Positions 26,417 through 35,413 are shown, numbered from the stretch's first letter. The stretch: DNA of 64,000 bases from Streptomyces sp. L-9-10 (GCF_004151105.1 NZ_PHRF01000095.1:620001-684000); one strand, 5' to 3'. The notes: generated by a model not told the origin, from the sequence alone. Numbers and translations are program-made.

Positions 26417-26869
26417 CTACGGAAACGCGGCTCCGGGGGCCGGGGTTCCGTACGAACCCGGCAGGACCGAGGGGCAGTGCCGGAGCGGTGGCGACGGCGG
26501 CGAGGGCGTGGACAGCAGCGGGGACGGCGGCGCGATCGGGTGCGCGAGCGGCGGTGCCGGCGACGGCGCGGGCGACATCTCGTGCAGCCCGCAGACGGGG
26601 CGTACGGGAGCGCCCGGCCCGGACGGGTCCACGGACGCGCCCGTGGACGGGTCCGTGGACGGGGTCATCGATCCCGGGCCCGGCCCCGGCAGCGGCACGG
26701 GCACCCGGGACGGGACCGAGTCGTGCGGGCTCACCCCCTGCGCCGCCTTGCGGCCGAGCCGTTCGATCGGGTCCATCGGGTCCATCGCGTCGGCCGACTG
26801 CGCGCAGCCGGCCGCGAGGAGCGCACCGGCGGCCAGCACCCCGGCCAGCAGCCGGTGCGCGGGTCTCAT
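26417..26869 (-). CDS. Pro-rich lipoprotein (150 aa)
   Basis: I recognise no family. The N-terminus is a clear lipoprotein signal: RPAHRLLAGVLAAGALLAAGC with lipidated cysteine at residue 22. After a short charged part (DPMDPIERLGRKAAQGVSPHDS) the rest is Pro/Ser/Thr/Gly-rich low complexity with two further cysteines, probably an extended surface segment. The ATG at 26869 overlaps the stop of the deacetylase gene (ATGA), so the two are translationally coupled and likely work together at the cell surface. Confidence 0.75.
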   Translation of the reverse strand: MRPAHRLLAGVLAAGALLAAGCAQSADAMDPMDPIERLGRKAAQGVSPHDSVPSRVPVPLPGPGPGSMTPSTDPSTGASVDPSGPGAPVRPVCGLHEMSPAPSPAPPLAHPIAPPSPLLSTPSPPSPPLRHCPSVLPGSYGTPAPGAAFP

Positions 26870-27822
26870 ACGTAGTCCTCCAGCTTGCCGACGGCGTATC
26901 CCTTGTCCGTGACGACCTTCATCACATGGCGGATCATGTCGGGCATGGTGCCCTTCCACTCGTCCCGCCCGCGGAAGTGGGTCAGGATGATGTCACCGGG
27001 GTGCATGTCCCGGTCCCACTCGCGCCACTCCATGTGGTCGGGATACGCCTCGGACGCCCAGATCGGCGCGGCCTTGATCCCGCACTCCTTGGCGGCGCGC
27101 AGCGTGTCGGCGTTGTAGTTGCCGTACGGCGGCCGGAAGAGCGTGGGCCGCTTCCCGTAGTTCTTCTCCAGCAGGTCCTGCTGGCCGCAGATCTCCCGCT
27201 TCTGCTCCTCGTACGACAGGCCGGGCATGTACGGGTGGTTGAGGGTGTGGTTCTGGATGGCGACCCCGCGGTCCCGCATCTGCTTGAAGTAGCCGTAGTT
27301 GTCATTGATGACGTAATCGCTGAGGAAAGCGGTGTACGGGATCTTCAGCTCGCTCATCATCCGCAGCAGTTCGGGGTCCTTCTCCGAGCCGTCGTCCATC
27401 GTCAGGAAGACGACCTTCTTGCCGTCGACCGGGACGGTGGTGAACAGCGGTGGCAGGTCCTCACCGCCCTCGACCTCGAAGCCCTCGCGCGTGCTGATGT
27501 CCGGCTTGACCGCGGGCGGCCGGGGCGCGGGCAGGGGGGTGCTCGCGAGCCCCCACTTCTTCGCCGCGACCGCGCGCACGGCCTGCGTGCGGCGTACGTT
27601 CTCGGGCGCGTAGAGCGCGTCCAGTTCGGCCGCCTTCAGCTCGTGCGGCGCCCCGGCGGCGGCCTGGCCCGGCTTCCCGGCGGCGGACGCGCCGTGCGCG
27701 GACTTCACCGGTTCGCCGGATCCGGCGGCGCATCCCGAGCCGAGGGCGGCGACCAGCAGTGTGACCAGGACCGTACGGCCGCGCCATCGTCCGCATCCCG
27801 GTGCACGGTATGCGGCTTGCAT
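26866..27822 (-). CDS. Secreted polysaccharide deacetylase (NodB domain)
   Basis: NodB-fold deacetylase (318 aa from ATG 27822) acting on surface glycans such as peptidoglycan or chitin-like polymers. A signal segment near residues 13-28 ends in GSGC, so the protein may be lipid-anchored, though the lipobox is imperfect. The metal and catalytic motifs are visible: TMDDGS (usual TFDDGP), NHTLNH (HxxxH), FRPPYG and ILTHF. Two starts are possible; ATG 27855 has AGGA nine bases upstream and would add 11 residues. The stop overlaps the lipoprotein start. The substrate is not known. Confidence 0.88.
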   Translation of the reverse strand: MQAAYRAPGCGRWRGRTVLVTLLVAALGSGCAAGSGEPVKSAHGASAAGKPGQAAAGAPHELKAAELDALYAPENVRRTQAVRAVAAKKWGLASTPLPAPRPPAVKPDISTREGFEVEGGEDLPPLFTTVPVDGKKVVFLTMDDGSEKDPELLRMMSELKIPYTAFLSDYVINDNYGYFKQMRDRGVAIQNHTLNHPYMPGLSYEEQKREICGQQDLLEKNYGKRPTLFRPPYGNYNADTLRAAKECGIKAAPIWASEAYPDHMEWREWDRDMHPGDIILTHFRGRDEWKGTMPDMIRHVMKVVTDKGYAVGKLEDYV

Positions 27823-27938
27823 GATCGTTTCTTCTTTTTGTCGTACTAGCTGCATGGCGTCGCATCCTGTCAGCGCGCGGAGCCTCCGCGCGCCCGACAC
27901 CGCCGCCCCGGCGCGTACCGTCCCCCGGCTGGCCCACA

Positions 27939-29249
27939 ATGGACCGGGTGACCGACCGCGCCTCCTCTCCCGCCGCCTCGCCCCCTCCCGTTCCGGCTCC
28001 TCCCACGCCGCTCCTCGCGCCCCTCCTCTCCGCCGAGGGACAGGCCCTGCTCGCCGAACTGCGCGACCACGATCCGGCCCAGGAACTCGCCCTCGCCACG
28101 CGGCTGCGCCGTGAACACCCGGCCGAGCTGGTGTCGGCGGCGCTGGCGCAGGCGCGGCTGCGCCAGCGCGCGGTGGCGAAGTTCGGCGCGGAGGACGCGT
28201 ACCGCATGTACTTCACGCCGAACGGTGTCGAGCAGGCCACGCGCGGCAGCGTCGCCGCCCACCGGGCCGCCCGGTTCCGCGCCCTCGCACCGGGCGCCCG
28301 GGTCACGGACCTCTGCTGCGGCATCGGCGGCGACGCGATCGAGCTGGCCCGCGCGGGCCTCGCCGTGACCGGGGTCGATCTCGACCCGCTGACCTGCGAG
28401 ATCGCCCTCACCAATGTGCGCACCCTGGTGCCGGACGGCCCGCCCGTCGCGGTGACCCGGGCGGATGTCCTGGAGTACGACACGACCGGGGCCGGCGCCC
28501 TCTTCATCGACCCCGCGCGGCGCGGCGGCCGGGGCAGGATCTTCGATCCGGAGGCGTACTCACCGCCGCTGTCCTGGGCGGTCGACGCGGTACGCGGAAC
28601 CGGCGCGGGCGCGGTCAAGATCGCGCCCGGCATCCCGCACGAACTGATCCCCGACGACTTCGAGGCCGAGTGGATCTCGGACGGCGGTGACGTGAAGGAA
28701 GCCGTGCTCTGGCACCGGCGCGAGGCCGAGCGCGGGCGCGGGGATGCGAACAGGGACGACGGGGACGGAGTCGGGCGCGGGGGCCAGGAGAGCGTCGTCC
28801 CCGGTACGCGCCGTGCCACCCTCCTGCCCTCCGGCGCCACCCTCATCGGCCGCGGTCTGCCCGACCCGGCGGTGCGGCCGGTCGGGCGTTTCCTGTACGA
28901 GCCGGACGGCGCCGTCATCCGCGCGCATCTGGTCGCCGAGGTCGCCGAGGACCTGGACGGCGGGCTGATCGACGAGACGATCGCGTACATCACGGCCGAC
29001 GAACCGCGCCCGACCGCGTTCGCCACGGCCTACGAGATCACCGACCAACTCCCCTTCGGGCTCAAGAAGCTGAAGGCTCTGTTGCGCGAGCGCGAGGTCG
29101 GCGTGCTCACCGTGAAGAAGCGCGGCTCGGCAGTGGAGCCCGAGGAGTTGCGCCGGCGCCTCAAACTCAGAGGTCCCCACGCGACGACGGTCTTCCTCAC
29201 CAGGGTCGCGGGCGCGCCGACGATGCTCATAGGTCATCCGGTCGCGTAG
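27939..29249 (+). CDS. SAM-dependent methyltransferase, THUMP-like domain family
   Basis: Class I methyltransferase (436 aa) of an actinobacterial family with a C-terminal THUMP-like domain, probably acting on RNA. Motif I is VTDLCCGIGGDAIEL, motif II VTGVDLDPLTC, and an acidic motif IV reads FIDPARRGG. The middle has a low-complexity Arg/Gly/Asp insertion near 28730-28790 that looks recently expanded. The C-terminal LKALLREREVGVLTVKKRGSAVEPEELRRRLK is typical of the family. Specificity is unknown. Its ATG at 27939 lies 116 bp from the divergent deacetylase start. Confidence 0.85.
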   Translation: MDRVTDRASSPAASPPPVPAPPTPLLAPLLSAEGQALLAELRDHDPAQELALATRLRREHPAELVSAALAQARLRQRAVAKFGAEDAYRMYFTPNGVEQATRGSVAAHRAARFRALAPGARVTDLCCGIGGDAIELARAGLAVTGVDLDPLTCEIALTNVRTLVPDGPPVAVTRADVLEYDTTGAGALFIDPARRGGRGRIFDPEAYSPPLSWAVDAVRGTGAGAVKIAPGIPHELIPDDFEAEWISDGGDVKEAVLWHRREAERGRGDANRDDGDGVGRGGQESVVPGTRRATLLPSGATLIGRGLPDPAVRPVGRFLYEPDGAVIRAHLVAEVAEDLDGGLIDETIAYITADEPRPTAFATAYEITDQLPFGLKKLKALLREREVGVLTVKKRGSAVEPEELRRRLKLRGPHATTVFLTRVAGAPTMLIGHPVA

Positions 29250-29295
29250 GCCTCGCGTGCCCGCCCGGGTCAGCTCCGGCCCGTCGACTCCGGCC

Positions 29296-29323
29296 CGTCA
29301 GTTCAGGTCCGTCAGTTCAGGTC
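29296..29323. repeat. 14-bp tandem duplication over a stop codon
   Basis: CGTCAGTTCAGGTC occurs twice head to tail (29296-29309, 29310-29323). The second copy contains the last codons and the TGA of the minus-strand gene at 29312-29677; the first is an untranslated duplicate after the stop. A simple slippage event explains it. Confidence 0.65.
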
Positions 29324-29677
29324 CGTCAGCTCGTCCGCGTAGATCTGTGAGAGCGGCTGCGGGCCGATGTACTGCTGGCAGTTGCACTGCCGGCGCTCGT
29401 ACCGCAGGGGCTTCTTGTTCTCGTCCCACTCCATCGGCACCTCCACGTCCTCGTGGCACTTGCCCCGCCGGTCGTGCTTCGCCAGATGGTGCGAGCAGCC
29501 GCACACGGGCTCCGGGGGCTTGTTGGCCTGCTCGATGGCCAGCCGTTCGTGCTCCTGGAGCTTGAGGCGCTCAATTCTTCGTTCGTGCCGGGTCCGCAAC
29601 GCTGTACGGCCCGTGTCGGTCATCCAGCCGAAGCCGCCCACGAGGAAGAAGACGAAAATCCACCAAACCCATTCCAT
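29312..29677 (-). CDS. Small membrane-anchored cysteine-rich protein (121 aa)
   Basis: No known family is recognised. The N-terminus is a single membrane helix (EWVWWIFVFFLVGGFGWM). A basic helix follows (RTRHERRIERLKLQEHER), then a compact cysteine-rich domain with CGC, a histidine pair, a further Cys and a late CNC: five cysteines and several histidines that could bind zinc. ATG at 29677 has AAGGGG six bases upstream. The pattern CxC...HH...C...CxC suggests a zinc-ribbon-like fold on the cytoplasmic side. Confidence 0.75.
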   Translation of the reverse strand: MEWVWWIFVFFLVGGFGWMTDTGRTALRTRHERRIERLKLQEHERLAIEQANKPPEPVCGCSHHLAKHDRRGKCHEDVEVPMEWDENKKPLRYERRQCNCQQYIGPQPLSQIYADELTDLN

Positions 29678-29748
29678 CCGCCGCCCCTTAACCCTGAATG
29701 GCGCATGCGTTCCCTCTTCAGGATAGGACGGACACGGTAAGACCGGCC

Positions 29749-30408
29749 TCAGCGATGCGCGCCTCCGCCGCCACGGATCAGCGCCGGCCTCATCAACCGC
29801 CCTGACCAGCACTGATGCCTGACCGACGGGACCAGCCCGAGCAGACCGGTCACCAGGAGGGTCCCGCCGAGCCCCAGCGCGTACGCCGTCTCACCCAGCG
29901 TGACCGATTCGCGGCCGGTCGCGCCCCCGCTCACGGCCTCGGCCAGGGCCCGGCCCGTCGCCCACACCCCCACCAGACACAGCAGCACCGAGGGCAGCAG
30001 CCACATCACGGACCGCCGGTGCGCGCCCACACGGAGGTCCGTCACACGTTCCGGGGCCGACTCCGCCCAGGCGGCCAGCCGCTCCCGTATGAGACGGCCC
30101 CGGCTCAGCCAGAAGCCGACCGCGACCGCCGCCGGGACCAGGAGGACCGCCGCGAGGCCCAGCAGGACCACTCCGGTCATCAGACCGAGACCGCCGCCCT
30201 CGAAGCTCTGGATCGCCGCCCCGACGGCCGCCCAGCCGACCACGGCGAGCGCCCCTGCCAGCCAGAGCGCCACCAGGCGTCCGAGGGAGAGACCGCGTCT
30301 GCTCAGCTCCACCATGGCCTCGGCCCGCTCGGCGAGCCGCGCGGCGTGATCGGGCCACGGGCCCGGCTCCTCGGGCGGGGGCGGCGGCAGCGGAGCGCGG
30401 CTGATCAT
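29749..30408 (-). CDS. Integral membrane protein of unknown function (219 aa)
   Basis: No function can be assigned. After a Pro-rich cytoplasmic head (PPPPPEEPG) there are four likely membrane helices: LVALWLAGALAVVGWAAVG, GVVLLGLAAVLLVPAAVAVG, WLLPSVLLCLVGVWATG and YALGLGGTLLVTGLLGLV. A basic amphipathic loop lies between helices two and three. It is upstream of the small cysteine-rich membrane protein on the same strand, 71 bp away, and they may be co-transcribed. Confidence 0.75.
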   Translation of the reverse strand: MISRAPLPPPPPEEPGPWPDHAARLAERAEAMVELSRRGLSLGRLVALWLAGALAVVGWAAVGAAIQSFEGGGLGLMTGVVLLGLAAVLLVPAAVAVGFWLSRGRLIRERLAAWAESAPERVTDLRVGAHRRSVMWLLPSVLLCLVGVWATGRALAEAVSGGATGRESVTLGETAYALGLGGTLLVTGLLGLVPSVRHQCWSGRLMRPALIRGGGGAHR

Positions 30409-30502
30409 TCGCCAGAGGTTAGCGGTGCGCAGCGGCGCCGACGGAGCGGGGTCGGACGCGGGGCCCGGCGAGGCGCCAGGGGCCCCGCGCGGGCGGGTCC
30501 GG

Positions 30503-31264
30503 TCAGACCTGTTCCGTCGGCCTGATCAGCATCTCGTTGACCGCCACCCGGCGCGGCCGGGTCACGATGTACTCGATCGCGTCCGCGATGTCCTCCGGCC
30601 GCAGGCTCTCCATCCCGCCGTACCAGGCCTCGATGGTGTCGCGCACCCCGTCCCCGAGGTGGTGGGTCAGCTCCGTGACCACCGCGCCCGGCTCCACCGC
30701 GCTCACCCGTACGTGCTTGCCCGCCAGCTCCTGGCGCAGCGCCTCGCTGACCGCCGCCACCCCGAACTTCGTCAGGTTGTAGACCGCCGCTCCGGCGGTG
30801 GCCACCCGTCCCGCGACGGAGCTGATGTTCACCAGGTCGGCGACCCCGCGCGGCCCGTCGGCGGCGGCCGACACCAGGTGCGGCAGCGCGGTGTGCGTCA
30901 CGCGGAGCAGCGCCGACAGATTGAGGTCGACCATCCGCTGCCACTCCGTGACCGGGGTGTCCAGCGCGGGCCCGAGCAGCATCACGCCCGCGTTGTTCAC
31001 GACGGTGTCCAGGCGGCCCAGTTCCTGCACGGCCCGGGTGACGACCGCCTCGCCCTCGCCCGCCCGGGTGATGTCCGCGCCGAACGCGTGCGCGCTGCCG
31101 CCCGCGTCCCGGATACGGGCCACGAGATCGTCGAGCCGGTCCTTCCGGCGGGCCACGACGGCGACCGACGCGCCCTCGGCGGCCAGGGACAGGGCCGTCG
31201 CCTCACCGATACCGCTGCTCGCGCCGGTGACCAGCGCGACCGTTCCGTCCAAGCGTCCGCTCAT
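30503..31264 (-). CDS. Short-chain dehydrogenase/reductase
   Basis: Classical SDR (253 aa), NADP-dependent judging from the Arg-rich ARRKDR after beta-strand 2. TGASSGIG, NNAG, NISSVAGR and YNLTK provide the cofactor site and catalytic Ser-Tyr-Lys. ATG at 31264 has GGAA eight bases upstream; ATG at 31315 overlaps the aldo/keto reductase stop (ATGA) and would add 17 residues, so coupling to the upstream gene is possible. Together the two reductases form an operon divergent from an XRE regulator. The substrate is unknown; the family often reduces carbonyls in detoxification. Confidence 0.9.
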   Translation of the reverse strand: MSGRLDGTVALVTGASSGIGEATALSLAAEGASVAVVARRKDRLDDLVARIRDAGGSAHAFGADITRAGEGEAVVTRAVQELGRLDTVVNNAGVMLLGPALDTPVTEWQRMVDLNLSALLRVTHTALPHLVSAAADGPRGVADLVNISSVAGRVATAGAAVYNLTKFGVAAVSEALRQELAGKHVRVSAVEPGAVVTELTHHLGDGVRDTIEAWYGGMESLRPEDIADAIEYIVTRPRRVAVNEMLIRPTEQV

Positions 31265-31311
31265 GTTCTGTTCCGCTCTCTTTCCCTCTGGGTCCGTCGC
31301 GTCCGTAGTCA

Positions 31312-32325
31312 TCATTCGCGGGTGTCCGAGACCCAGTTCGGGTCGTCGTTGTCCGAGCGGCGCCCCACCACGCCCTCGGCCAGCCCGCTCAGCAGTCCCA
31401 GCTGCTCCCCGTCGAGAACGACGTCCAGCGATCCGATGTTCTCGTCGACCCGGGCGGCCCGCCGCGTACCGGGGATCGGCACCACCGGCAGTCCGAACCG
31501 CTCCCCCTGTGCACGGAGCCAGGCCAGCGCCACCTGCGCGGGGGTGGCGCCCAGCTCGGCCGCGAGGCCCCGGACCGCGCGTACGACGGCCTGGTTGCGG
31601 TCGAAGGCGTCCGCCGAGAAGCGGGGCAGCCCCGCGCGCCAGTCATCGGCCAGCGCGGCCCGGTCCGTGAGCGTGCCGGTGAGGAACCCGCGCCCCAGCG
31701 GGGAGTACGGGACGAACCCCACGCCCAGTTCGGCCGCCGTCGGCACCACCGCCCGCTCCACATCGCGGCTCCAGAGCGACCACTCGCTCTGCACGGCCGC
31801 GATCGGATGCGTGGCGTGTGCCCGCCGCAGTTCGTCGGCGGTCACCTCGGACAGTCCCAGATGCCGGACCTTGCCCTGCGCGACCAGCTCCGCCATGGCC
31901 CCGACCGTCTCCTCGACGGGGACGGAGACATCGCGGCGGTGCAGGTAGTACAGATCGATGGTGCCGACGCCCAGCCGCTCCAGCGTCGCGTCCGCGGCGG
32001 CCCGTACGTACGCGGCGTCACCGCGCGTCGTCATCCCCTCCGTGCCCATGCCGGACTCGCCGAGGACGATGCCGAACTTGCTGGCCACGGTCACTTCCGC
32101 GCGCCGCTCGGCGAGGAGCCGTCCGACGAGGCGCTCGTTCTGTCCCGCGCCGTACACATCGGCCGTGTCGATGAACGTCACGCCACGGTCGAGCGCGTGG
32201 TGCAGGGTGGCCAGGGACTCCGACTCCTCGGCGTGGCCGTAGACCTCGGACAGGCCCATCGCTCCGTAGCCGAGCGCGCTGACCGCGAGCCCGTCGCCGA
32301 GTGTGGTGGTGGGGACGTGCGTCAT
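31312..32325 (-). CDS. Aldo/keto reductase
   Basis: TIM-barrel NADPH-dependent reductase (337 aa). The catalytic tetrad is recognisable: Asp and Tyr in FIDTADVYG, Lys in VASKFG and His in YYLHRRD. The C-terminal cofactor segment VPIPGTRRAARVDENIGS is typical. ATG at 32325 has AAGGAA seven bases upstream. First gene of a two-gene reductase operon. The adjacent divergent XRE regulator is of a type that usually controls its neighbour, so both reductases may be induced by a small molecule. Confidence 0.92.
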   Translation of the reverse strand: MTHVPTTTLGDGLAVSALGYGAMGLSEVYGHAEESESLATLHHALDRGVTFIDTADVYGAGQNERLVGRLLAERRAEVTVASKFGIVLGESGMGTEGMTTRGDAAYVRAAADATLERLGVGTIDLYYLHRRDVSVPVEETVGAMAELVAQGKVRHLGLSEVTADELRRAHATHPIAAVQSEWSLWSRDVERAVVPTAAELGVGFVPYSPLGRGFLTGTLTDRAALADDWRAGLPRFSADAFDRNQAVVRAVRGLAAELGATPAQVALAWLRAQGERFGLPVVPIPGTRRAARVDENIGSLDVVLDGEQLGLLSGLAEGVVGRRSDNDDPNWVSDTRE

Positions 32326-32551
32326 CGCTGTGTTCCTTGAGGGGTCGAAGAGGGGCTGGGGCTGGGGCGGAAGGGCTGGACGGTGCCGGCCGCCGCTCCT
32401 TCCACACAACCACCGCGCATCGCCTCCCGCACCACCTCGGCCGCACCCTGCCCGGACCGGACATGGCCGGACCCGGGCCCTCCCCGACCAGGTCTGACAG
32501 ACCCACCTTCACCCGCCTGTACGTTCCACTCGTGCGGCTACAGTCGTACGA

Positions 32552-33448
32552 ATGGAGCGCAACGCGGAACTGCGGGATTTCCTCCGCACCAGGCGCGCCC
32601 GGATCACCCCGGAGCAGGCCGGCGTACAAGCGCATCCGGGCCCGCGCCGGGTGCCCGGTCTGCGGCGCGAGGAAGTGGCCTATCTGGCGGGCGTCAGCGC
32701 CGACTACTACGGACGCCTGGAGCAGGGCCGCCATCTCAACATCTCCGACAGCGTCCTGGACGCCGTCGCGCGCGCCCTGCGGCTGAACGCCGTCGAGCGC
32801 GACCATCTCATCGAGCTGGCCAGGCCGCCCCGGGGCCACTCCCGCCGCAGATCACCCGCCACGCAGCGGATCAGGCCCGGACTGCTCGCCCTGCTGGCGA
32901 CCCTCGACCACGTACCGATGTTCCTGATCGGTCACCGGATGGACGTCCTCGCCTCCAACCAGCTGGCGCACGCGCTGCTCACCGATTTCGACGCGCTGCC
33001 CGCCGGTGAGCGCAACTTCGCCCGCTATGTCTTCCTCGACCCCACCGCGCGCGAGCGGTACGCGGAGTGGGCGGAGATGGCGGAGGACTGCGTCGCCAAT
33101 CTGCGCCGCTACAGCGGCCTCTTCCCGCACGATCCCCGACTGGCCGCGCTGATCGGCGAGTTGTCCGTCCAGGACGCGGACTTCCGGCGCTGGTGGGCCG
33201 ATTACAACGTCCGGTACGCGACACACAGGACGAAGCATGTACGGCACCCCGCGGTCGGTGACCTGGTCCTCCACTGCGAGACGCTGACCTTCCCCGACGA
33301 GCCCGACCAGCTGCTCAACCTCCTCAGCCCCGAACCGGATTCGGCCTCGGCCCAGTCACTGCGGCTGCTCGGCTCCCTCAGCGCGCCCTCGGTTCCCGTG
33401 AACGCTTCCGCGAGTGTCAGACGGACCGGGCAGGGCACGGCCGGGTAG
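32552..33448 (+). CDS. XRE-family regulator with MmyB-like ligand domain
   Basis: Transcription factor (298 aa) with an N-terminal Xre helix-turn-helix (about 10-75; VPGLRREEVAYLAGVSADYYGRLEQG) and a C-terminal MmyB-like domain of PAS type, known in related proteins to bind fatty acid. TACAGT ends seven bases before the ATG at 32552, so the mRNA may be leaderless. Such regulators in Streptomyces are commonly divergent from an SDR or aldo/keto reductase gene, as here, and are thought to control it. Operator sites should lie in 32326-32551. Confidence 0.93.
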   Translation: MERNAELRDFLRTRRARITPEQAGVQAHPGPRRVPGLRREEVAYLAGVSADYYGRLEQGRHLNISDSVLDAVARALRLNAVERDHLIELARPPRGHSRRRSPATQRIRPGLLALLATLDHVPMFLIGHRMDVLASNQLAHALLTDFDALPAGERNFARYVFLDPTARERYAEWAEMAEDCVANLRRYSGLFPHDPRLAALIGELSVQDADFRRWWADYNVRYATHRTKHVRHPAVGDLVLHCETLTFPDEPDQLLNLLSPEPDSASAQSLRLLGSLSAPSVPVNASASVRRTGQGTAG

Positions 33449-33481
33449 TTTCGGGGCGATCGAGCCGAACGAGGTCCGCCC

Positions 33482-34003
33482 ATGCCACCGCTGTCCTTCG
33501 CGTACCTGCTGAGACGGCTGCTGGGCAGTGAGCGCTGGCAGCGGCTGCATGTGAGAGCGGCGGCGTGGGCTTCACTGGCCGTCGTCGTCATCCTGCTGGC
33601 CGGCTCCTGGATCATCGTCCCGTTCGAGGTGGCGGCGCCGCACGCGACCATCACGTCCTTCCCCCTCGCCCTGTGGTGGTCGATCGAGACGGCGACCACC
33701 GTGGGGTACGGGGACCTGTATCCCGTCACCGCGCCGGGGCGCGTCATCGCCAGTGTGGTGATGCTCGCCGGGATCTCCGTGTTCAGCATCGTGACGGCGT
33801 CCGTCGCCACCTGGTTCGTCGGCGGGGCCGCCCGGCACGCGCGCCAGCTCGCGCTGGCCGTCGAACACGCGGAGCACGAGGGAAGGGCGGGGGTCTCGGA
33901 GGAGACACGCGCCCTCCACGAACGCTTCGACCGGCTGGAGCGCCTGCTCATGGCCCGCGGCGGCCCCGCGCCCCCGGAGGATCCCCGCGCGGGGGACCCC
34001 TGA
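33482..34003 (+). CDS. Two-helix potassium channel protein
   Basis: Short ion channel (173 aa) of the KcsA-like two-transmembrane class. First helix at about residues 28-46, a re-entrant pore helix WWSIETAT, then the selectivity filter TVGYGD, and a second helix RVIASVVMLAGISVFSIVTASVATWFV. The cytoplasmic tail (about 120-173) is a charged helix likely to form a bundle (HEGRAGVSEETRALHERFDRLERLL). It starts 34 bp after the XRE gene and may be read from the same transcript. Confidence 0.92.
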   Translation: MPPLSFAYLLRRLLGSERWQRLHVRAAAWASLAVVVILLAGSWIIVPFEVAAPHATITSFPLALWWSIETATTVGYGDLYPVTAPGRVIASVVMLAGISVFSIVTASVATWFVGGAARHARQLALAVEHAEHEGRAGVSEETRALHERFDRLERLLMARGGPAPPEDPRAGDP

Positions 34004-34025
34004 CCTGACCGGCCCCCACCGCCGG

Positions 34026-34289
34026 CTATTCCGCCGTGACCGACTCGAAGCGCCAGCGGTGGGGTGGGCGGGCGAGGAGGTCCGGGGGCGGGGACGGGAG
34101 TTCCGGGAGTTCCGCGTCGTAGGGGGCGTCCCACCAGGTGATGACCAGGACGCGGTCCTGGGGGGCGCGCAGCAGTTCGCGGCGGAGGGGGGCGTCCGGC
34201 AGGTCCCGCGACCGCGACCGCGCCCACTCCAGCAGCTCCGCGCCCCGTCCGGGTGCCGCTTTCGCCTCCCACATCAGCGCGACCGTCAT
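34026..34289 (-). CDS. Small protein coupled to tsaD (87 aa)
   Basis: Unknown small protein with a beta-alpha-beta pattern (VALMWEAKAAPGRGAELLEWA ... RVLVITWWD) like dimeric alpha-beta-barrel proteins of the antibiotic-monooxygenase type, but without diagnostic residues. Its ATG at 34289 overlaps the tsaD stop (ATGA), so it is translated with tsaD. The C-terminal half is Pro-rich. The fold assignment is tentative. Confidence 0.7.
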   Translation of the reverse strand: MTVALMWEAKAAPGRGAELLEWARSRSRDLPDAPLRRELLRAPQDRVLVITWWDAPYDAELPELPSPPPDLLARPPHRWRFESVTAE

Positions 34290-35413
34290 GAGTACAGGTT
34301 GTCCTTCGCCACTTCGTGCACATGGTCGTGATCGTGCGGGTACTGGTGCTGGTGCTGGTGGTCATGCGTCTGCCCCGGCACGTGCGGTTCCGTCACCGGC
34401 AGCGACGAGTCCGCCGACAGCTCCCAGTCCGACGCCGGCCGGTTGCGCGCCACCATCTCCGCGCCCAGCGCCGCCACCATCGCGCCGTTGTCCGTGCACA
34501 GCCCCGGGCGCGGCACCCGCAGCCGGATGCCCGCCCGCTCGCAGCGCTCCTGCGCGAGCGCGCGCAGCCGGGAGTTGGCCGCGACGCCGCCGCCGATCAT
34601 CAGATGGTCCACGCCCTCGTCCTTGCAGGCGCGGACGGCCTTCCGGGTCAGTACGTCGACCACCGCCTCCTGGAACGAGGCCGCCACATCCCGTACGGGC
34701 ACCTCCTCGCCCGCGTTCCGCTTCGCCTCGATCCAGCGGGCCACCGAGGTCTTCAGGCCGGAGAAGGAGAAGTCGTACGGCGCGTCGCGCGGTCCTGTCA
34801 GTCCGCGCGGGAACGCGATCGCGGACGGGTCGCCCTCCCGCGCCAGCCGGTCGATCACCGGGCCGCCGGGGAACCCCAGCTGGAGCACCCGCGCGATCTT
34901 GTCGAACGCCTCGCCCGCCGCGTCGTCGATCGTCGCGCCCATCGGCCGTACATCGGCCGTGATGTCCGGCGCGAGCAGCAGCGAGGAGTGGCCACCGCTG
35001 ACCAGCAGCGCCATGGTCGGCTCGGGCAGCCGGCCGTGTTCGAGCTGGTCGACGCAGATGTGGGAGGCCAGGTGGTTCACCCCGTACAGCGGCTTGCCCA
35101 GCGCGTACGCGTACGTCTTCGCCGCCGAGACCCCGACCAGCAGCGCGCCCGCGAGACCGGGGCCCGCGGTCACGGCGATCCCGTCCAGATCACGCGCGGA
35201 GACCCCCGCCTCCTTCAGCGCGCGCTCGATCGTCGGCACCATCGCCTCCAGATGCGCACGGGAGGCGACCTCCGGCACCACACCGCCGTAGCGCGCGTGC
35301 TCGTCGACGCTCGACGCGATGGCGTCGGCGAGCAGGGTCGTCCCCCGTACGATCCCGACGCCGGTCTCGTCGCAGGAGGTCTCGATACCGAGGACGAGGG
35401 GTTCGTCAGCCAT
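34286..35413 (-). CDS. tsaD: TsaD, tRNA threonylcarbamoyladenosine transferase, with a His-rich tail
   Basis: Catalytic subunit that transfers the threonylcarbamoyl group to A37 of ANN-reading tRNAs (t6A). ASKHA fold; the metal ligands are the histidines of NHLASH, and GIETSCDETG and SGGHSSL are present. At 375 aa it is longer than most. The excess is a C-terminal tail rich in His (HDHQHQHQYPHDHDHVH, near 349-365), which may hold metal near the active site or be a regional oddity. ATG at 35413 overlaps rimI by 8 bp; the order tsaB-rimI-tsaD is conserved in actinobacteria. Confidence 0.96.
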   Translation of the reverse strand: MADEPLVLGIETSCDETGVGIVRGTTLLADAIASSVDEHARYGGVVPEVASRAHLEAMVPTIERALKEAGVSARDLDGIAVTAGPGLAGALLVGVSAAKTYAYALGKPLYGVNHLASHICVDQLEHGRLPEPTMALLVSGGHSSLLLAPDITADVRPMGATIDDAAGEAFDKIARVLQLGFPGGPVIDRLAREGDPSAIAFPRGLTGPRDAPYDFSFSGLKTSVARWIEAKRNAGEEVPVRDVAASFQEAVVDVLTRKAVRACKDEGVDHLMIGGGVAANSRLRALAQERCERAGIRLRVPRPGLCTDNGAMVAALGAEMVARNRPASDWELSADSSLPVTEPHVPGQTHDHQHQHQYPHDHDHVHEVAKDNLYS

